Assembly: GCA_030917925.1 (NCBI GenBank)
Contig: JAUPTV010000021.1
Coordinates: 1-40,658 of the forward strand
DNA length: 40,658 nt
Source: Pseudomonadota bacterium
GTDB taxonomy: Bacteria; Pseudomonadota; Gammaproteobacteria; Competibacterales; Competibacteraceae
Direction: 5' to 3'
The translations under genes were made by a program, and so were the position numbers. This document shows positions 7,549 to 16,241 of the stretch, one piece after another (the first letter of the stretch is position 1; every line of letters starts with the position of its first letter). The notes beneath the pieces were generated by a model, which did no database searches, had not been told where the DNA came from, and saw only the letters and a list, made by a program, of their open reading frames with translations.

Positions 7549-9359
7549 TTAATGACTATCCGTTCCATCGTAATCCCAAACGAATGCACCGAACTTTCCA
7601 GACGTTTGAGAAAGTTCACCTTCATCATGCCGATCAGGAAGCCTTCCCGCACGATCTGTGAAAAATTCTGGACTTTCTTTTCCTCATAGTATGCTTTGTA
7701 TTCATCTTTGACGTATTTGGAGGGATTAAACAGGGACAGTTGATAATCGGAAATTTCGCTGTTTAATTTATCATAGGAAGGAAAACGGTCTTTAGCATCA
7801 ATGACCGAAAAGATGGATTGGGGTTTATGGCGGGCCGGAAACTGGCCAATTTGCGCCAATGACGCCTGATAATACTTCTGAATATGCTGGCGGGAACGGG
7901 CAATGGTCAATTCATCCATCAAGGTGAAAAATCCGGCGGACAGTTGATCGAGCAAATGCCGCACATCCCGTTCTTCAGTCGAAGATTTAGCCCATTCCAT
8001 AAAGGTCTTTTGCGCGCCCGCCAACAGATTTTTCAGGCTGTGGATACCCAAGGATTCCGAAAACGCCTGATCCCGTCCCTCCGTCACCAGATAGATTTGA
8101 TTGCGTAAATCCTGCAAGTCGTTATTGACCGGCGTGGCGGACAGCAACAGCACTTTGGTTTTGACCCCGCCCTGAATGATGTCCTCCATCAATCGTTCAT
8201 AGCGACTCTTCCTAATGATATTCCCATCCTCATCCCGCTTGCCTTTGGTGTTGTTGCGAAAATTATGCGACTCGTCGATGACCACTAAATCAAAGTGATT
8301 CCAGTTGAGCGTTTGCAGGTTAATCCCGTCAACGACGCCGAATTCACGGGACAAATCGGTGTGCGACAGCACCGTATAAGCAAAGCGGTCTTTCAAAAAT
8401 GGGTTCAATTCGCTGACATTCTGCGCCAGATAAATCGTCCAGTTCTCACGCAATTTCTTGGGACAGAGCACTAACACCCGGTGATTGCGCAGTTCAAAAT
8501 ACTTGATGACGGCCAGCGCCAAATAAGTTTTTCCCAGCCCCACACTGTCGGCGACAATACAGCCATGATGGCGATTGATTTTATGAATCGCGCCCTTGAC
8601 GCCATCCTTCTGGAAATCGAACAGCACTTTCCAGATTTGCGTATCAATAATCGCGGTCTGATCAAACAGCGCCGAGTCCGCCGCTTGTCCCGACAGAAAT
8701 TGCTCAAAGACATGAAACAAGGTCTTGAAATAAACTAATTCGGGAGTGGGGTCCACATAGAGTTGTTCGAGATACAGCAACACTTGCGCCTTGACATCCT
8801 CGACCCGCTTGTCATTGTTCCATAACGCATCAAACCAATCTTTCAGATCAGCCTGATCTCGTTCATTTTCTACAATCAAATTCAGCTCGATGTTGGATGT
8901 TGTCGCCAGCCCCAAGCCACTTTGCGTAAAGTTGGAACTGCCGAAAATAACATGCTCATGCTGACCATCATTAATATGGTAAAGCTTGCCGTGTAATAAG
9001 TTGGTTTGGCGAATCGAGCGAATTTCGACTCTATCTTGTATCCATTTCGCGCACTGTTGAGCCACCGCTTTCTGTTGAAGCTGGTTTTGGAGTGACAATC
9101 CCTGATCTTCAATCTTGAATGATTTCCTATCAGTTTTATTCGGATCAAGAGTATTGATAAAGTGGGGTTCGCCAAACAAAAAACGCAGATGGTCGATCTG
9201 ATCTAACTGATCAGTGAGCGCTTCGTAGGCGTAAATGGTGAAATAAGCGGAGACAATGGATAAGACGCTGCCGGAACTGATCTTGTCTTTCAGGAAATCC
9301 GCGACCTTGCCATGCTGGTGATTGTCCCGGATGTTGGAAAAGGAAAGGGAGGAGGGCAT
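7497..9359 (-). CDS. PLD-domain SNF2-type helicase, truncated at the C-terminus
   Basis: A 620-residue frame. The N-terminal phospholipase-D-like domain has HGK (residues 123-125) and GSSN (140-143). The SNF2/DEAD helicase N-lobe follows with DSVGLGKT (271-278), DESH (362-365) and LLLSATPVNN. Proteins of this architecture continue with a Helicase_C lobe and are around 1000 residues long. Here the familiar stretch LKRLESSVHSF breaks off after MERIV and ends in about 18 unrelated residues, so the second RecA-like lobe is missing and ATP-driven activity is unlikely. AAAAGG precedes the ATG at a good distance. With the downstream methylase it forms a probable defence operon that has decayed. Confidence 0.8.
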   Translation of the reverse strand: MPSSLSFSNIRDNHQHGKVADFLKDKISSGSVLSIVSAYFTIYAYEALTDQLDQIDHLRFLFGEPHFINTLDPNKTDRKSFKIEDQGLSLQNQLQQKAVAQQCAKWIQDRVEIRSIRQTNLLHGKLYHINDGQHEHVIFGSSNFTQSGLGLATTSNIELNLIVENERDQADLKDWFDALWNNDKRVEDVKAQVLLYLEQLYVDPTPELVYFKTLFHVFEQFLSGQAADSALFDQTAIIDTQIWKVLFDFQKDGVKGAIHKINRHHGCIVADSVGLGKTYLALAVIKYFELRNHRVLVLCPKKLRENWTIYLAQNVSELNPFLKDRFAYTVLSHTDLSREFGVVDGINLQTLNWNHFDLVVIDESHNFRNNTKGKRDEDGNIIRKSRYERLMEDIIQGGVKTKVLLLSATPVNNDLQDLRNQIYLVTEGRDQAFSESLGIHSLKNLLAGAQKTFMEWAKSSTEERDVRHLLDQLSAGFFTLMDELTIARSRQHIQKYYQASLAQIGQFPARHKPQSIFSVIDAKDRFPSYDKLNSEISDYQLSLFNPSKYVKDEYKAYYEEKKVQNFSQIVREGFLIGMMKVNFLKRLESSVHSFGITMERIVIKFGLALSLEEILLCHVH

Positions 9360-9479
9360 CTTTTTTTACCTTTTGATTTCATCCAAAAGTTGATAATGCA
9401 GGCAAATCTGTTGAATTGTTGTTTATAGCGCCTCCACTGGGGCTGATAGGCTTTCCGTGCTGAAAGGATCATCACGAGA

Positions 9480-9536
9480 TTAGGAAGGTTCAGACATGAC
9501 AGCGGGCACCAAACGGTCGATAAGCAGTTGACGGTG
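9480..9536 (-). repeat. Diverged direct repeat, right copy, bounding the insert in sctQ
   Basis: The partner of the repeat at 3196-3255. It encodes the last residues of the SctQ N part (VPAVMSEPS) and ends in TAA where the left copy has CAA, so one C-to-T change is enough to explain the stop at this point. Confidence 0.7.
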
Positions 9537-10238
9537 ATGAAGGCGGACGACCGCCAGGGGCCGACCCGATTGACGCAGCATCAGTTCCAGTGGGACGTCA
9601 GGCGCGGACGGTGGGAGTAGTAGCACATCGCCGATCTCGAGGCTTCGAAGCTCCTGGGGAGTTAAATGGGTTTGGCCGATCCATGGCGTCACGTTAACCG
9701 GCAGAGTTGGCCAGGGTTCCGGCGCGACCGTTGCAACCGGGAGGCGCTCCAGATGAGCAGTCAACGCCGCTGCCGTGGCGTCATCCAGATACAGTACGGC
9801 ACTGGCATCGCCAACAACGACATCCGACGACCATAGCCCCAGCCGGGCCGGTGATTCCGGAAGCGGTACCGGCGATTCGGTCAGGTCAAAAACAAGGCCA
9901 GTGGCTACGTTCAGCGCCGTCAATAGCGGGTTTAGAGCGGCGTGACGGGCGGCATGGCGTAGCGCGGGCGGCAGGCGGGACAGTGTTTCGCTACCAATCC
10001 AGGGCTGTAGCCATTGTTCCAACAAAGGCGGTTTCAGCATCAGCCAGGCGTTGCCGGAACCGGTAGCGAGCGCTATGGGATCGCCGGGCGTCTGGTCAGT
10101 CACCGGACCCAGCCGCAACGTGATGGAGTCGCCAGCCATGTTGAAGGTCAAAGCCGGGCGACGGGTTGCCGTCAGGTTGTATAACTGAACCTGCGAACGC
10201 CGGGTGCGTGGAAATTGGGCAGGGCGAATTTCAGACAT
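9480..10238 (-). CDS. sctQ: SctQ N-terminal part with first SpoA domain (HrcQa-like)
   Basis: A 252-residue frame. Its first two thirds are a low-similarity SctQ N-domain. The end (LTPQELRSLEIGDVLLLPP to VVRLHHRQLLIDRL) is a SpoA1 domain. It stops directly after MSEPS, the same peptide with which the C cistron begins. Joining both parts gives about 340 residues, a normal SctQ length. SctQ forms the pods of the cytoplasmic sorting platform. Separate Qa and Qb genes exist naturally in Pseudomonas syringae (hrcQA/hrcQB), but there they are adjacent. Here 6.2 kb of foreign genes separate them. The start lies 21 bases after the sctP stop. Confidence 0.82.
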   Translation of the reverse strand: MSEIRPAQFPRTRRSQVQLYNLTATRRPALTFNMAGDSITLRLGPVTDQTPGDPIALATGSGNAWLMLKPPLLEQWLQPWIGSETLSRLPPALRHAARHAALNPLLTALNVATGLVFDLTESPVPLPESPARLGLWSSDVVVGDASAVLYLDDATAAALTAHLERLPVATVAPEPWPTLPVNVTPWIGQTHLTPQELRSLEIGDVLLLPPSAPDVPLELMLRQSGRPLAVVRLHHRQLLIDRLVPAVMSEPS

Positions 10239-10259
10239 GGCGCAGCATCACGGTTAATT

Positions 10260-11456
10260 TCAAGATTCCATACCCCACTCTTCATTCGGGTCGCGGCGAT
10301 TGCGTGACCGACCATCACCGGAACTGCCCTGCCCCCCGGTATCTTGAGAGGAGACATTAACTTCAATGCGTACCGAGGTATCCAGCTTGGTCGATAGCGC
10401 TTGTTGCAGGTCATTGGTTCGCGGCGATAACTGTTGCGCAACGTAAGCGTCAGTTACATTAAAGTTGACGACCAGTTGCCCCTGATCGCGCCGAATGATG
10501 ATTTCAGTGCCTTGCAGCACCGTGTCGCGCAGTTGAATCCGCACCTCGGAATCGGTGGTGTGTGTGCGGTCGGACACCAGGATACGTTGCGCTAATTGAT
10601 CGGCGAGTTCATCAACCTGGTGAATCCGGTCGCTGCTGGAAGCCGGTGAAGTAGTAGGGGGTTCGAGGAAAGACAGCGTGGCAGGTGGAGCAGATTGACC
10701 CTGTAGACCTTGCAGAATGCGGTCGCCGGTAGGAGGTTCAGGTTTTGAGTCAGCGCTGGTCGTGGATTCTGGCTGAGTCGTTTCTTTAGGGGGGATAACA
10801 GTGGGTTGCACTGGTTTCTCTGCGCCCTGTGTCATCGAAAGCCCAACCACTCCCCGTTCATTCACCGGGGGAGGAAGCGTTTTTGCCGTCGGGTCAGTGC
10901 TGGATTTCAACTCACTTTGAAAATTGGTCATGGTTGCCGGGGCAGGCGGGGCCATCGTGGGTTCGGCGGAGGGTTGCGGGGTTGGCAAGGTTGCATCAGC
11001 GACCGGAACTGCTGGATTTTCGACCTTGACTCCCGCTCCCGGCCCTACGGATGTTGGTAACACACGCTCTTGTCCGGTCAGGAAAGGGGGAGGAATGAGA
11101 ATCGGATATTCCGGGTTAATCGCGGGATGTTCATGATCGATGGGCGCAGGGTATTCCGGGTTGATGGGCGCGGGGTGTTCCGGGTTGACGGGCGCGGCAT
11201 GTTTTAAGTGGATTGAAAAAGGGTGTTCAAACGGGTGGCCAACAGGCAGCCTTTCAGGTAAGACATCAGCCGATGACGTTGCAGCTTCACCGGGGCTGTG
11301 TAATAAATTGGCAAATTGCTGCCCTTCCTGATCCAAATTCCGGCCATCGCCGTGAACTGCGCCAACCGGGCGACTGCCAGGTTCGGCGGCATTGTTGACT
11401 TGAGTGTTAAGATTTCCGCCGGTTTGCACGTCAGCGCTTAATTTACCTGAATTCAT
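10260..11456 (-). CDS. sctP: SctP, needle-length ruler and substrate switch protein
   Basis: A 398-residue Pro-rich protein. The middle part is low-complexity. The C-terminal segment at about residues 270-370 (VRIQLRDTVLQGTEIIIRRD, then LVVNFNVTDAYVAQQL) resembles the T3S4/FliK-C domain that contacts SctU to stop needle growth. Residues 88-119 are a tandem repeat of NPEHPAPI-type units. In YscP the length of the unstructured ruler sets needle length. Position between sctO and sctQ matches yscP. The ATG is at 11454-11456. Upstream lies a mobile-element-like hairpin rather than sctO, so the usual coupling to sctO is lost. Confidence 0.82.
   Translation of the reverse strand: MNSGKLSADVQTGGNLNTQVNNAAEPGSRPVGAVHGDGRNLDQEGQQFANLLHSPGEAATSSADVLPERLPVGHPFEHPFSIHLKHAAPVNPEHPAPINPEYPAPIDHEHPAINPEYPILIPPPFLTGQERVLPTSVGPGAGVKVENPAVPVADATLPTPQPSAEPTMAPPAPATMTNFQSELKSSTDPTAKTLPPPVNERGVVGLSMTQGAEKPVQPTVIPPKETTQPESTTSADSKPEPPTGDRILQGLQGQSAPPATLSFLEPPTTSPASSSDRIHQVDELADQLAQRILVSDRTHTTDSEVRIQLRDTVLQGTEIIIRRDQGQLVVNFNVTDAYVAQQLSPRTNDLQQALSTKLDTSVRIEVNVSSQDTGGQGSSGDGRSRNRRDPNEEWGMES
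11100..11195. repeat. Tandem 24-base repeat inside sctP
   Basis: About four imperfect copies of a 24-base unit (plus-strand core TTCCGGGTTGATGGGCGCGG) encode successive NPEHPAPI / NPEYPAPI / DHEHPAI / NPEYPILI segments. Copy number could vary and so change ruler length. Confidence 0.7.
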
Positions 11457-11805
11457 CGAAATTTTCCGCGAGAGACCCGGCCTTCAGGCCGGGGAAGGAT
11501 AGCGGACGGTGCGGCAGTCTCCCTTGTGGGGACTGTTTAAGCGCCGTTCTTTTTGGTAGCATCGCTATTGTCTCCTATTTAAGACCTACCGCCGGGCTGG
11601 CGGGATGTCAAGTCTGTGGAGAGGATGTGAGACCTGGGGGAGTTGCCGGCTGCGGTTCAACCCGCGTAAGACTCCCCACTTTGGGGAATCCTATCGGCGA
11701 AAACCAAGCCTTAACTCCTCTGGGCAATCCTCTATGAAACAGAAAACCCTGATTGTGAAGTCAGGAATCCCCGTCCTTCAGGACGGGGAGGAGGTCAAAA
11801 TGACT
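11457..11805. mobile_element. Non-coding strip with two IS200/IS605-type end hairpins (remnant)
   Basis: No T3SS gene lies here although sctO and sctP are normally contiguous. Two hairpins with the same TTCA loop stand at 11476-11493 (CCCGGCC/GGCCGGG) and 11769-11788 (CCCCGTCC/GGACGGGG). The second sits in GGAATCCCCG...CGGGGAGGAGGTCAA, the form of the right end of TnpB-carrying IS605-group elements. No transposase frame remains. The sequence at about 11580-11768 could be the old 3' end of tnpB and its overlapping guide-type RNA; this is an inference from appearance only. Confidence 0.45.
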
Positions 11806-12282
11806 CTACGCCTCCTGACGGGATTGATGCGCGGCGCTGGCGATTTCTTCCAGCTCGTTCTCTTCTTTCATCATTTGCTCCCGATTTTCGATAGCTTGTT
11901 GCACCTCGACAAACTGGTCGAACTTCTCACGTTCGCGAATCGTCGCCTGATGTCGTTGCCGCGCCTCTTCAAGCGCTTTCTGCGCCTCCTTCAGGCGCTT
12001 TTCTTCTTCGAGAATCCGGGTTTCCAGCAGTGCTTCCTGTTCCCGGAGCGCCGCGATATTCTGGTTCATCGTTTCAATAGCGCGCAGGGCGACCAACTGA
12101 CCCTTGATCTCGTCAAAGAGCTGCTGCTCCTTTTGAATCCGATATTCACGAAACTGGACGACCTCCTGACGCGCCTGTTGCACCATCTGAACCTGTTGCT
12201 CCACCACCTGTTGCTGACGACGGACCGCCTGACCGGCATTCTGCTCCCGGTGGATCTTGATTCTCAGCAGTTCACCGTACAT
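11806..12282 (-). CDS. sctO: SctO, T3SS stalk protein (YscO/FliJ-like coiled coil)
   Basis: A 158-residue protein made almost wholly of charged, Gln-rich heptads (RRQQQVVEQQVQMVQQARQE, then EEEKRLKEAQKALEEARQRH), predicted to be a long antiparallel coiled coil. SctO is the central stalk that couples the SctN hexamer to the SctV export ring. It starts nine bases after the sctN stop, as yscO follows yscN. Sequence conservation is weak in this family; position, size and coiled-coil nature support the call. Confidence 0.85.
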   Translation of the reverse strand: MYGELLRIKIHREQNAGQAVRRQQQVVEQQVQMVQQARQEVVQFREYRIQKEQQLFDEIKGQLVALRAIETMNQNIAALREQEALLETRILEEEKRLKEAQKALEEARQRHQATIREREKFDQFVEVQQAIENREQMMKEENELEEIASAAHQSRQEA

Positions 12283-12291
12283 GCCGGTCAG

Positions 12292-13632
12292 TTAAATCAG
12301 CCGCTGCATGGCTTTCACCGTGTCAGCAAAGGTGAGTTTTTCCTGACCGCCCTGCCGCAAAAAGGCGCGAATCGCCTCGATCTTGCTTAACGCCTGATCG
12401 GCTAATGCGTCGCTCCCTTTCTTATATTCGCCGATTTTCACCAACAACTCGACTTCTTCATATTTGGCCATGAGTTCCCGCATCCGACTGGCCGCCGCTC
12501 GATGGTCCTTATCGACAACCGCGTTCATCACCCGGCTGACGCTGGCCAGTACATCAATCGCTGGATAATGATTTGCCGCCGCCAGTTTACGCGACAAAAT
12601 AATGTGGCCGTCGAGAATTGAGCGTGTTTCATCGGCGACCGGTTCGGTCATGTCATCGCCTTCCACCAGCACCGTGTAGAGCGCAGTGATAAAGCCCTTG
12701 TCGGATTGACCGACCCGTTCCATCAAGCGGGGCAGCATGGTGAAGACCGAGGGGGGAAAGCCGCGCCGGGTGGGCGGTTCGCCCGCCGCCAGGCCAATTT
12801 CACGCTGGGCGCGGGCAAAGCGGGTCACAGAATCCATGAGCAGCAACACCCGTTTGCCCTGATCCCGGAAATATTCAGCAATGGCAGTCGCGACGTAAGC
12901 CGCTTTAGCGCGTTCCATTGAGGGGCGGTCCGAGGTGGCGATGACAATGACCGATTTGGCCACGCCTTCCGGCCCCAGATCATGTTCAATGAATTCGCGG
13001 ACTTCGCGACCACGTTCCCCGATCAGCGCCAGAATGGTCACATCGACATCCGCGCCCCGGACCAGCATCGACAACAGGGTGCTCTTGCCGCCGCCTGCCG
13101 CGGCAAAAATGCCCAGGCGCTGGCCTTCGCCACAGGTCAGCAGCCCGTCCAGCACCCGCAATCCCAGCGCCAGGGGCTTGTCAATAATGCGTCGGGACAT
13201 CGGATCGGGCGCATCCTGATAGACCGGATAATAGTCGTCGATCTGCAAGGGACCATGGGTGCTGACATCCAGCGGTTCGCCCATCCCGTTGATCACCCGG
13301 CCCAGCAACCCAGGGCCGACCGGAACCATCTGCATTTTGCCAGTGGGAATGACCTCGGTGTTTGAAGAAACGCCATAGAGATCGCCCATCGGGGTCAGCA
13401 ACGCTTCCTTCCCCGAAAACCCGACCACCTCCGCTTTTAACTCGAAACTCTCGCCGGGATTGCGTAATACGCACAATTCACCGATTTTGGCACCGGGAAC
13501 CATGGCCCGGATAATCGTACCCGTGATCTGCGTGACCCGGCCACGAATCTCCAGCAAGCGCACTTCATCCAGCGACTGCGCCAGTAAATCTGTGATGTAG
13601 TTGAATCCGGTGGTTTTGGCGATGGCGTTCAT
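12292..13632 (-). CDS. sctN: SctN, T3SS ATPase
   Basis: A 446-residue F1-type ATPase of the YscN/HrcN/FliI group. Walker A is AAAGGGKST (residues 177-185), Walker B is LLLMD (263-267), and [16 protein letters not shown] lies in between. The N-terminal beta-barrel begins near residue 25 and a C-terminal helical domain ends MQRLI. The hexamer unfolds substrates and strips chaperones at the base of the injectisome. It follows the effector block after a 90-base gap and starts the N-O-P-Q-R-S-T-U run. The ribosome site is weak. Confidence 0.97.
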   Translation of the reverse strand: MNAIAKTTGFNYITDLLAQSLDEVRLLEIRGRVTQITGTIIRAMVPGAKIGELCVLRNPGESFELKAEVVGFSGKEALLTPMGDLYGVSSNTEVIPTGKMQMVPVGPGLLGRVINGMGEPLDVSTHGPLQIDDYYPVYQDAPDPMSRRIIDKPLALGLRVLDGLLTCGEGQRLGIFAAAGGGKSTLLSMLVRGADVDVTILALIGERGREVREFIEHDLGPEGVAKSVIVIATSDRPSMERAKAAYVATAIAEYFRDQGKRVLLLMDSVTRFARAQREIGLAAGEPPTRRGFPPSVFTMLPRLMERVGQSDKGFITALYTVLVEGDDMTEPVADETRSILDGHIILSRKLAAANHYPAIDVLASVSRVMNAVVDKDHRAAASRMRELMAKYEEVELLVKIGEYKKGSDALADQALSKIEAIRAFLRQGGQEKLTFADTVKAMQRLI

Positions 13633-13722
13633 GCGGTCGTGAAGGGTATTCCGAAGAAATTGGAATGGGGGAGCGCCAAGTGCCTGCGATCCTGTGTGGC
13701 GACTCAGGCCGCAGGCAGCGAG

Positions 13723-15144
13723 TTAGCGGTAGTCGTCGGTCTTGCCGAACATCCCGAAGGCAAAGGTTAAGCTGCCAGCAGCCATACGCTCTGTCTGGTC
13801 TTCGCTTCCAAGCAGGTCCATAACGCCCTCACGGACTTCGGACGCTTGCGGGTTGGACATCCATCCGGCAATCGCATCCAGTCCTTCGGATCCCTTGCGG
13901 GCGGCGAAGAGATCGAAAGCCATAGCCATGAAGTTGCCGACATCATCCCCCCCCTCGGCTCCGGTCGCCGTAAAGGCCCGTGCCAAAACCTTGCCCAATT
14001 CCAGAGCAGCGGTGTGCTGCTCTTGTGGAGACAACAGGGGATTAGTGATGCTCTCGGCAAAAGCGCCGATTTGCTCCGCTGCGGTTTGCATCTGCGTGAA
14101 GTAGTTGGCGTCCATGCGTGAACGGCTGGACAAGCAGGTGTTGATGATATCGGTCTTGGCCGGACCCTCGGGGAGGTCGAGGAGGGCGATCTGATCGAGC
14201 TTCTCCTGTTGACGGGTGAAAATCTTGTCAAGAACCTGGTCGCGCAGTGCTTGCATTTTCTCGGGAGAGAGCGGTTCTTTGGCGCTATGGAGGGCAAAAG
14301 TTTCAAGCTCGTTAAATTGGTGCAGAGTGCCTGGGTCCGTCAGTATGGGCAGATGCGCTTCAAGGCCACGCTCGATGGCTACCCGCGTGAAATCCTCAGA
14401 GAATGGGTGTTCCGCGACGAATTGATTGTGGAAATAACCATTGATTTCCTTGCTGATCTGCTCCCTGGCAGCATCGCTGGCGATCTGTTTCACTTCCTCA
14501 GGAGTGAGGCGACGGAAGCTGGCACCATCATCTCCTGGGACCGTGGCGGCTTCACGCAGAGCATTTTCGATGGCATGGGAGATGTTGGGCATTTCGAAAG
14601 CGACATTGCCAAACTGGGAGAGACCCACCGTGTATTTGAGCAACATCTCCCGCGCCTTGCCCTCAGGGTATCCCAGTTCCTGGGCCTGGTGTACTAATTC
14701 CTCACACACCGGGTTCACGATACTCGATAGGGTAGGCATGTGCGGGGTGCTGGGTCCGGTGAAATGCGCAGCCTGGCGAGTCAACAGCTCGTTGTGCAAC
14801 CAGTTTTGCCCACCGCGCTCGGTGAGGTGGCCAGTCGTTGAGGTCACGGCGCGCCCGGAAAGGGGGACGCCACGCACATCGCCCAACTGGGTTTCCAGAT
14901 GTTGTTCGGCGACGCTTGCCATGTTCGGACCTTGCTCGCGGCGCACAGCGCTGAGGAAGGTTTTTATGGTCTCGGTCTGTTTGGCGGCGATGCTGTCGGC
15001 AGAGCGGAACAGGTCGAAGAAGCCAACTTTGAAACGCTCCCAGTTGGAGGTGGCGATGCCGGTGCCATCTTCTTTGAGGCGCAAGTTGGCGTTGTCGCCG
15101 AGTTGCTGGGCAGCGACGCGGAAGTCATTGACGGAGATAGTCAT
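13723..15144 (-). CDS. Effector candidate, 473 residues, sharing an N-terminal segment with the kinase-like protein
   Basis: The start is taken at the ATG at 15142-15144 (MTISVNDFRV), because AAGGGGA lies eight bases upstream; a start 13 codons earlier would overlap the chaperone stop. No known catalytic motif is recognised. The protein is soluble and mostly helical, without signal peptide or membrane segments. Residues 47-100 (RSADSIAAKQTETIKTF and on to VPLSGRAV) align with residues 49-99 of the 860-residue protein at 16238-18820. The gene directly follows a CesT-like chaperone and precedes sctN, the usual place for a secreted substrate. It may be an effector or another secreted component. 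Confidence 0.6.
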   Translation of the reverse strand: MTISVNDFRVAAQQLGDNANLRLKEDGTGIATSNWERFKVGFFDLFRSADSIAAKQTETIKTFLSAVRREQGPNMASVAEQHLETQLGDVRGVPLSGRAVTSTTGHLTERGGQNWLHNELLTRQAAHFTGPSTPHMPTLSSIVNPVCEELVHQAQELGYPEGKAREMLLKYTVGLSQFGNVAFEMPNISHAIENALREAATVPGDDGASFRRLTPEEVKQIASDAAREQISKEINGYFHNQFVAEHPFSEDFTRVAIERGLEAHLPILTDPGTLHQFNELETFALHSAKEPLSPEKMQALRDQVLDKIFTRQQEKLDQIALLDLPEGPAKTDIINTCLSSRSRMDANYFTQMQTAAEQIGAFAESITNPLLSPQEQHTAALELGKVLARAFTATGAEGGDDVGNFMAMAFDLFAARKGSEGLDAIAGWMSNPQASEVREGVMDLLGSEDQTERMAAGSLTFAFGMFGKTDDYR

Positions 15145-15157
15145 AGCGGCATTCCCC

Positions 15158-15619
15158 TTAGACGCGCAGGCCGAAATCTGCACCGAAGGACAGCGGCGAT
15201 GAGTTCGATGCGGTGTCCGTGAGAGTTCCCTCGGTCAGGCGGGTACGCCAGGATTGAGCCAGATTGACCAGATTCTCCAGAGTTTGCTCCAGACGCGCCA
15301 AGGTCAGGGTTGCGTCGGCGATCTGGGCCGCGAGTACCAGGTCGCCAGTGCTGCGGCTCATGCCCAGGGTGGCACCATGGGTTCCGGAGAACAGGTAATT
15401 GGCGTCGGCTGCCGCTTGGGCAACTTCGGCGCGTTGCTCTGCTTCAACAGCGGCGATCCAGAGATAAAAAGCCAGATATTCGCCTTCGCCAACCAGTTCG
15501 AGATTGACGATGATGTCGTCGAAAGCCAGCGTGCAGAAATTGTCGTCGTTGAAGTCGATCTGCGGCAGGCCGATCTTGGTGCCGAATTCACGCAATGCCG
15601 TGCGAGTATTATTGCTCAT
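15158..15619 (-). CDS. CesT-like type III secretion chaperone
   Basis: A 153-residue acidic protein with the class I chaperone pattern: N-terminal helix with a conserved turn (LREFGTKIGLPQIDFND), a beta strand pair (FCTLAFDDIIVNLELV), a second hydrophobic sheet (EYLAFYLWIAAVE), then long helices. Such dimers bind the N-terminal region of an effector and keep it export-competent. It ends 13 bases before the 473-residue effector candidate, its likely client. Assignment is from fold-like pattern, size and context; sequence identity in this family is always low. Confidence 0.68.
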   Translation of the reverse strand: MSNNTRTALREFGTKIGLPQIDFNDDNFCTLAFDDIIVNLELVGEGEYLAFYLWIAAVEAEQRAEVAQAAADANYLFSGTHGATLGMSRSTGDLVLAAQIADATLTLARLEQTLENLVNLAQSWRTRLTEGTLTDTASNSSPLSFGADFGLRV

Positions 15620-15647
15620 TTTTCAGTTGTTCTCCGTTGGTGAGGGT

Positions 15648-16241
15648 CTATGCCGACAACGAGGCCGGGACCGCCGTTTTCACGCGCCGCCGGATGTCTA
15701 TAGCAGCCAGCGATAGCGCACCCCGTGACGATAAGAAAGTCCATGCAATCGGCGATCCAGCCTGGGGATCAACCCAGGTGAAACGTGGCCGATTGAAATA
15801 GCTTTCCACCACCACCAGCCGCTGGCCAAGCGGGAAACCAGCCGGGGCAGGGCTATCGGCGGCGGCGTACAGCTCTCGGGCCTGTTTGACCATAAGGTTC
15901 CAGAAAGGCGCATCGTCGTCGGGCTGGTCGAACAGCGTACCCCAGCGCAGTTGCAGGAAAACGCCCAAGTGCGGGCCAGTCAAATAATAATGCGCGCCCT
16001 GGGAAGCCAGACCGTGACCGGCGAACCCAAGCGTCACGGTGGGAACCGGCGCGGGATCGGCCAGGTATTGGGCGACAAACCCTTCCAGATCGTACAGATT
16101 GGGTTCACCGGCGTGGCTGGCGAATACGCCGGGGGCGCGTTCGACCATCTGACCGGCTAGGTTCGGCGGTATCCAAGGCGTAGCGAGTCCCTGTTCCTGA
16201 AAGGTGTTGGCGATTTTGGCGAGCATGTCTTGACCGTTCAT
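15648..16241 (-). CDS. Unknown 197-residue protein of the effector block
   Basis: I do not recognise a family. The frame overlaps the stop of the kinase-like gene by four bases (ATGA), so the two are probably translated together. The protein has no signal peptide or membrane segment. Recognisable stretches are VPTVTLGFAGHGLASQGAHY, LGVFLQLRWGTLF and LGQRLVVVESYFNRPRFTWV, giving an alpha/beta look. It sits between the kinase-like effector and the second chaperone. It could be an immunity or regulatory partner, an unusual chaperone or another substrate; nothing in the sequence decides. Confidence 0.7.
   Translation of the reverse strand: MNGQDMLAKIANTFQEQGLATPWIPPNLAGQMVERAPGVFASHAGEPNLYDLEGFVAQYLADPAPVPTVTLGFAGHGLASQGAHYYLTGPHLGVFLQLRWGTLFDQPDDDAPFWNLMVKQARELYAAADSPAPAGFPLGQRLVVVESYFNRPRFTWVDPQAGSPIAWTFLSSRGALSLAAIDIRRRVKTAVPASLSA

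Noticed and set aside
11605-12390. A 261-codon plus-strand frame beginning in the IS-like strip
   Set aside because: Most of it is antisense to sctO and reads as Leu-rich nonsense. Only its first 50 or so codons could reflect an old transposase end, which is noted with the mobile-element remnant.
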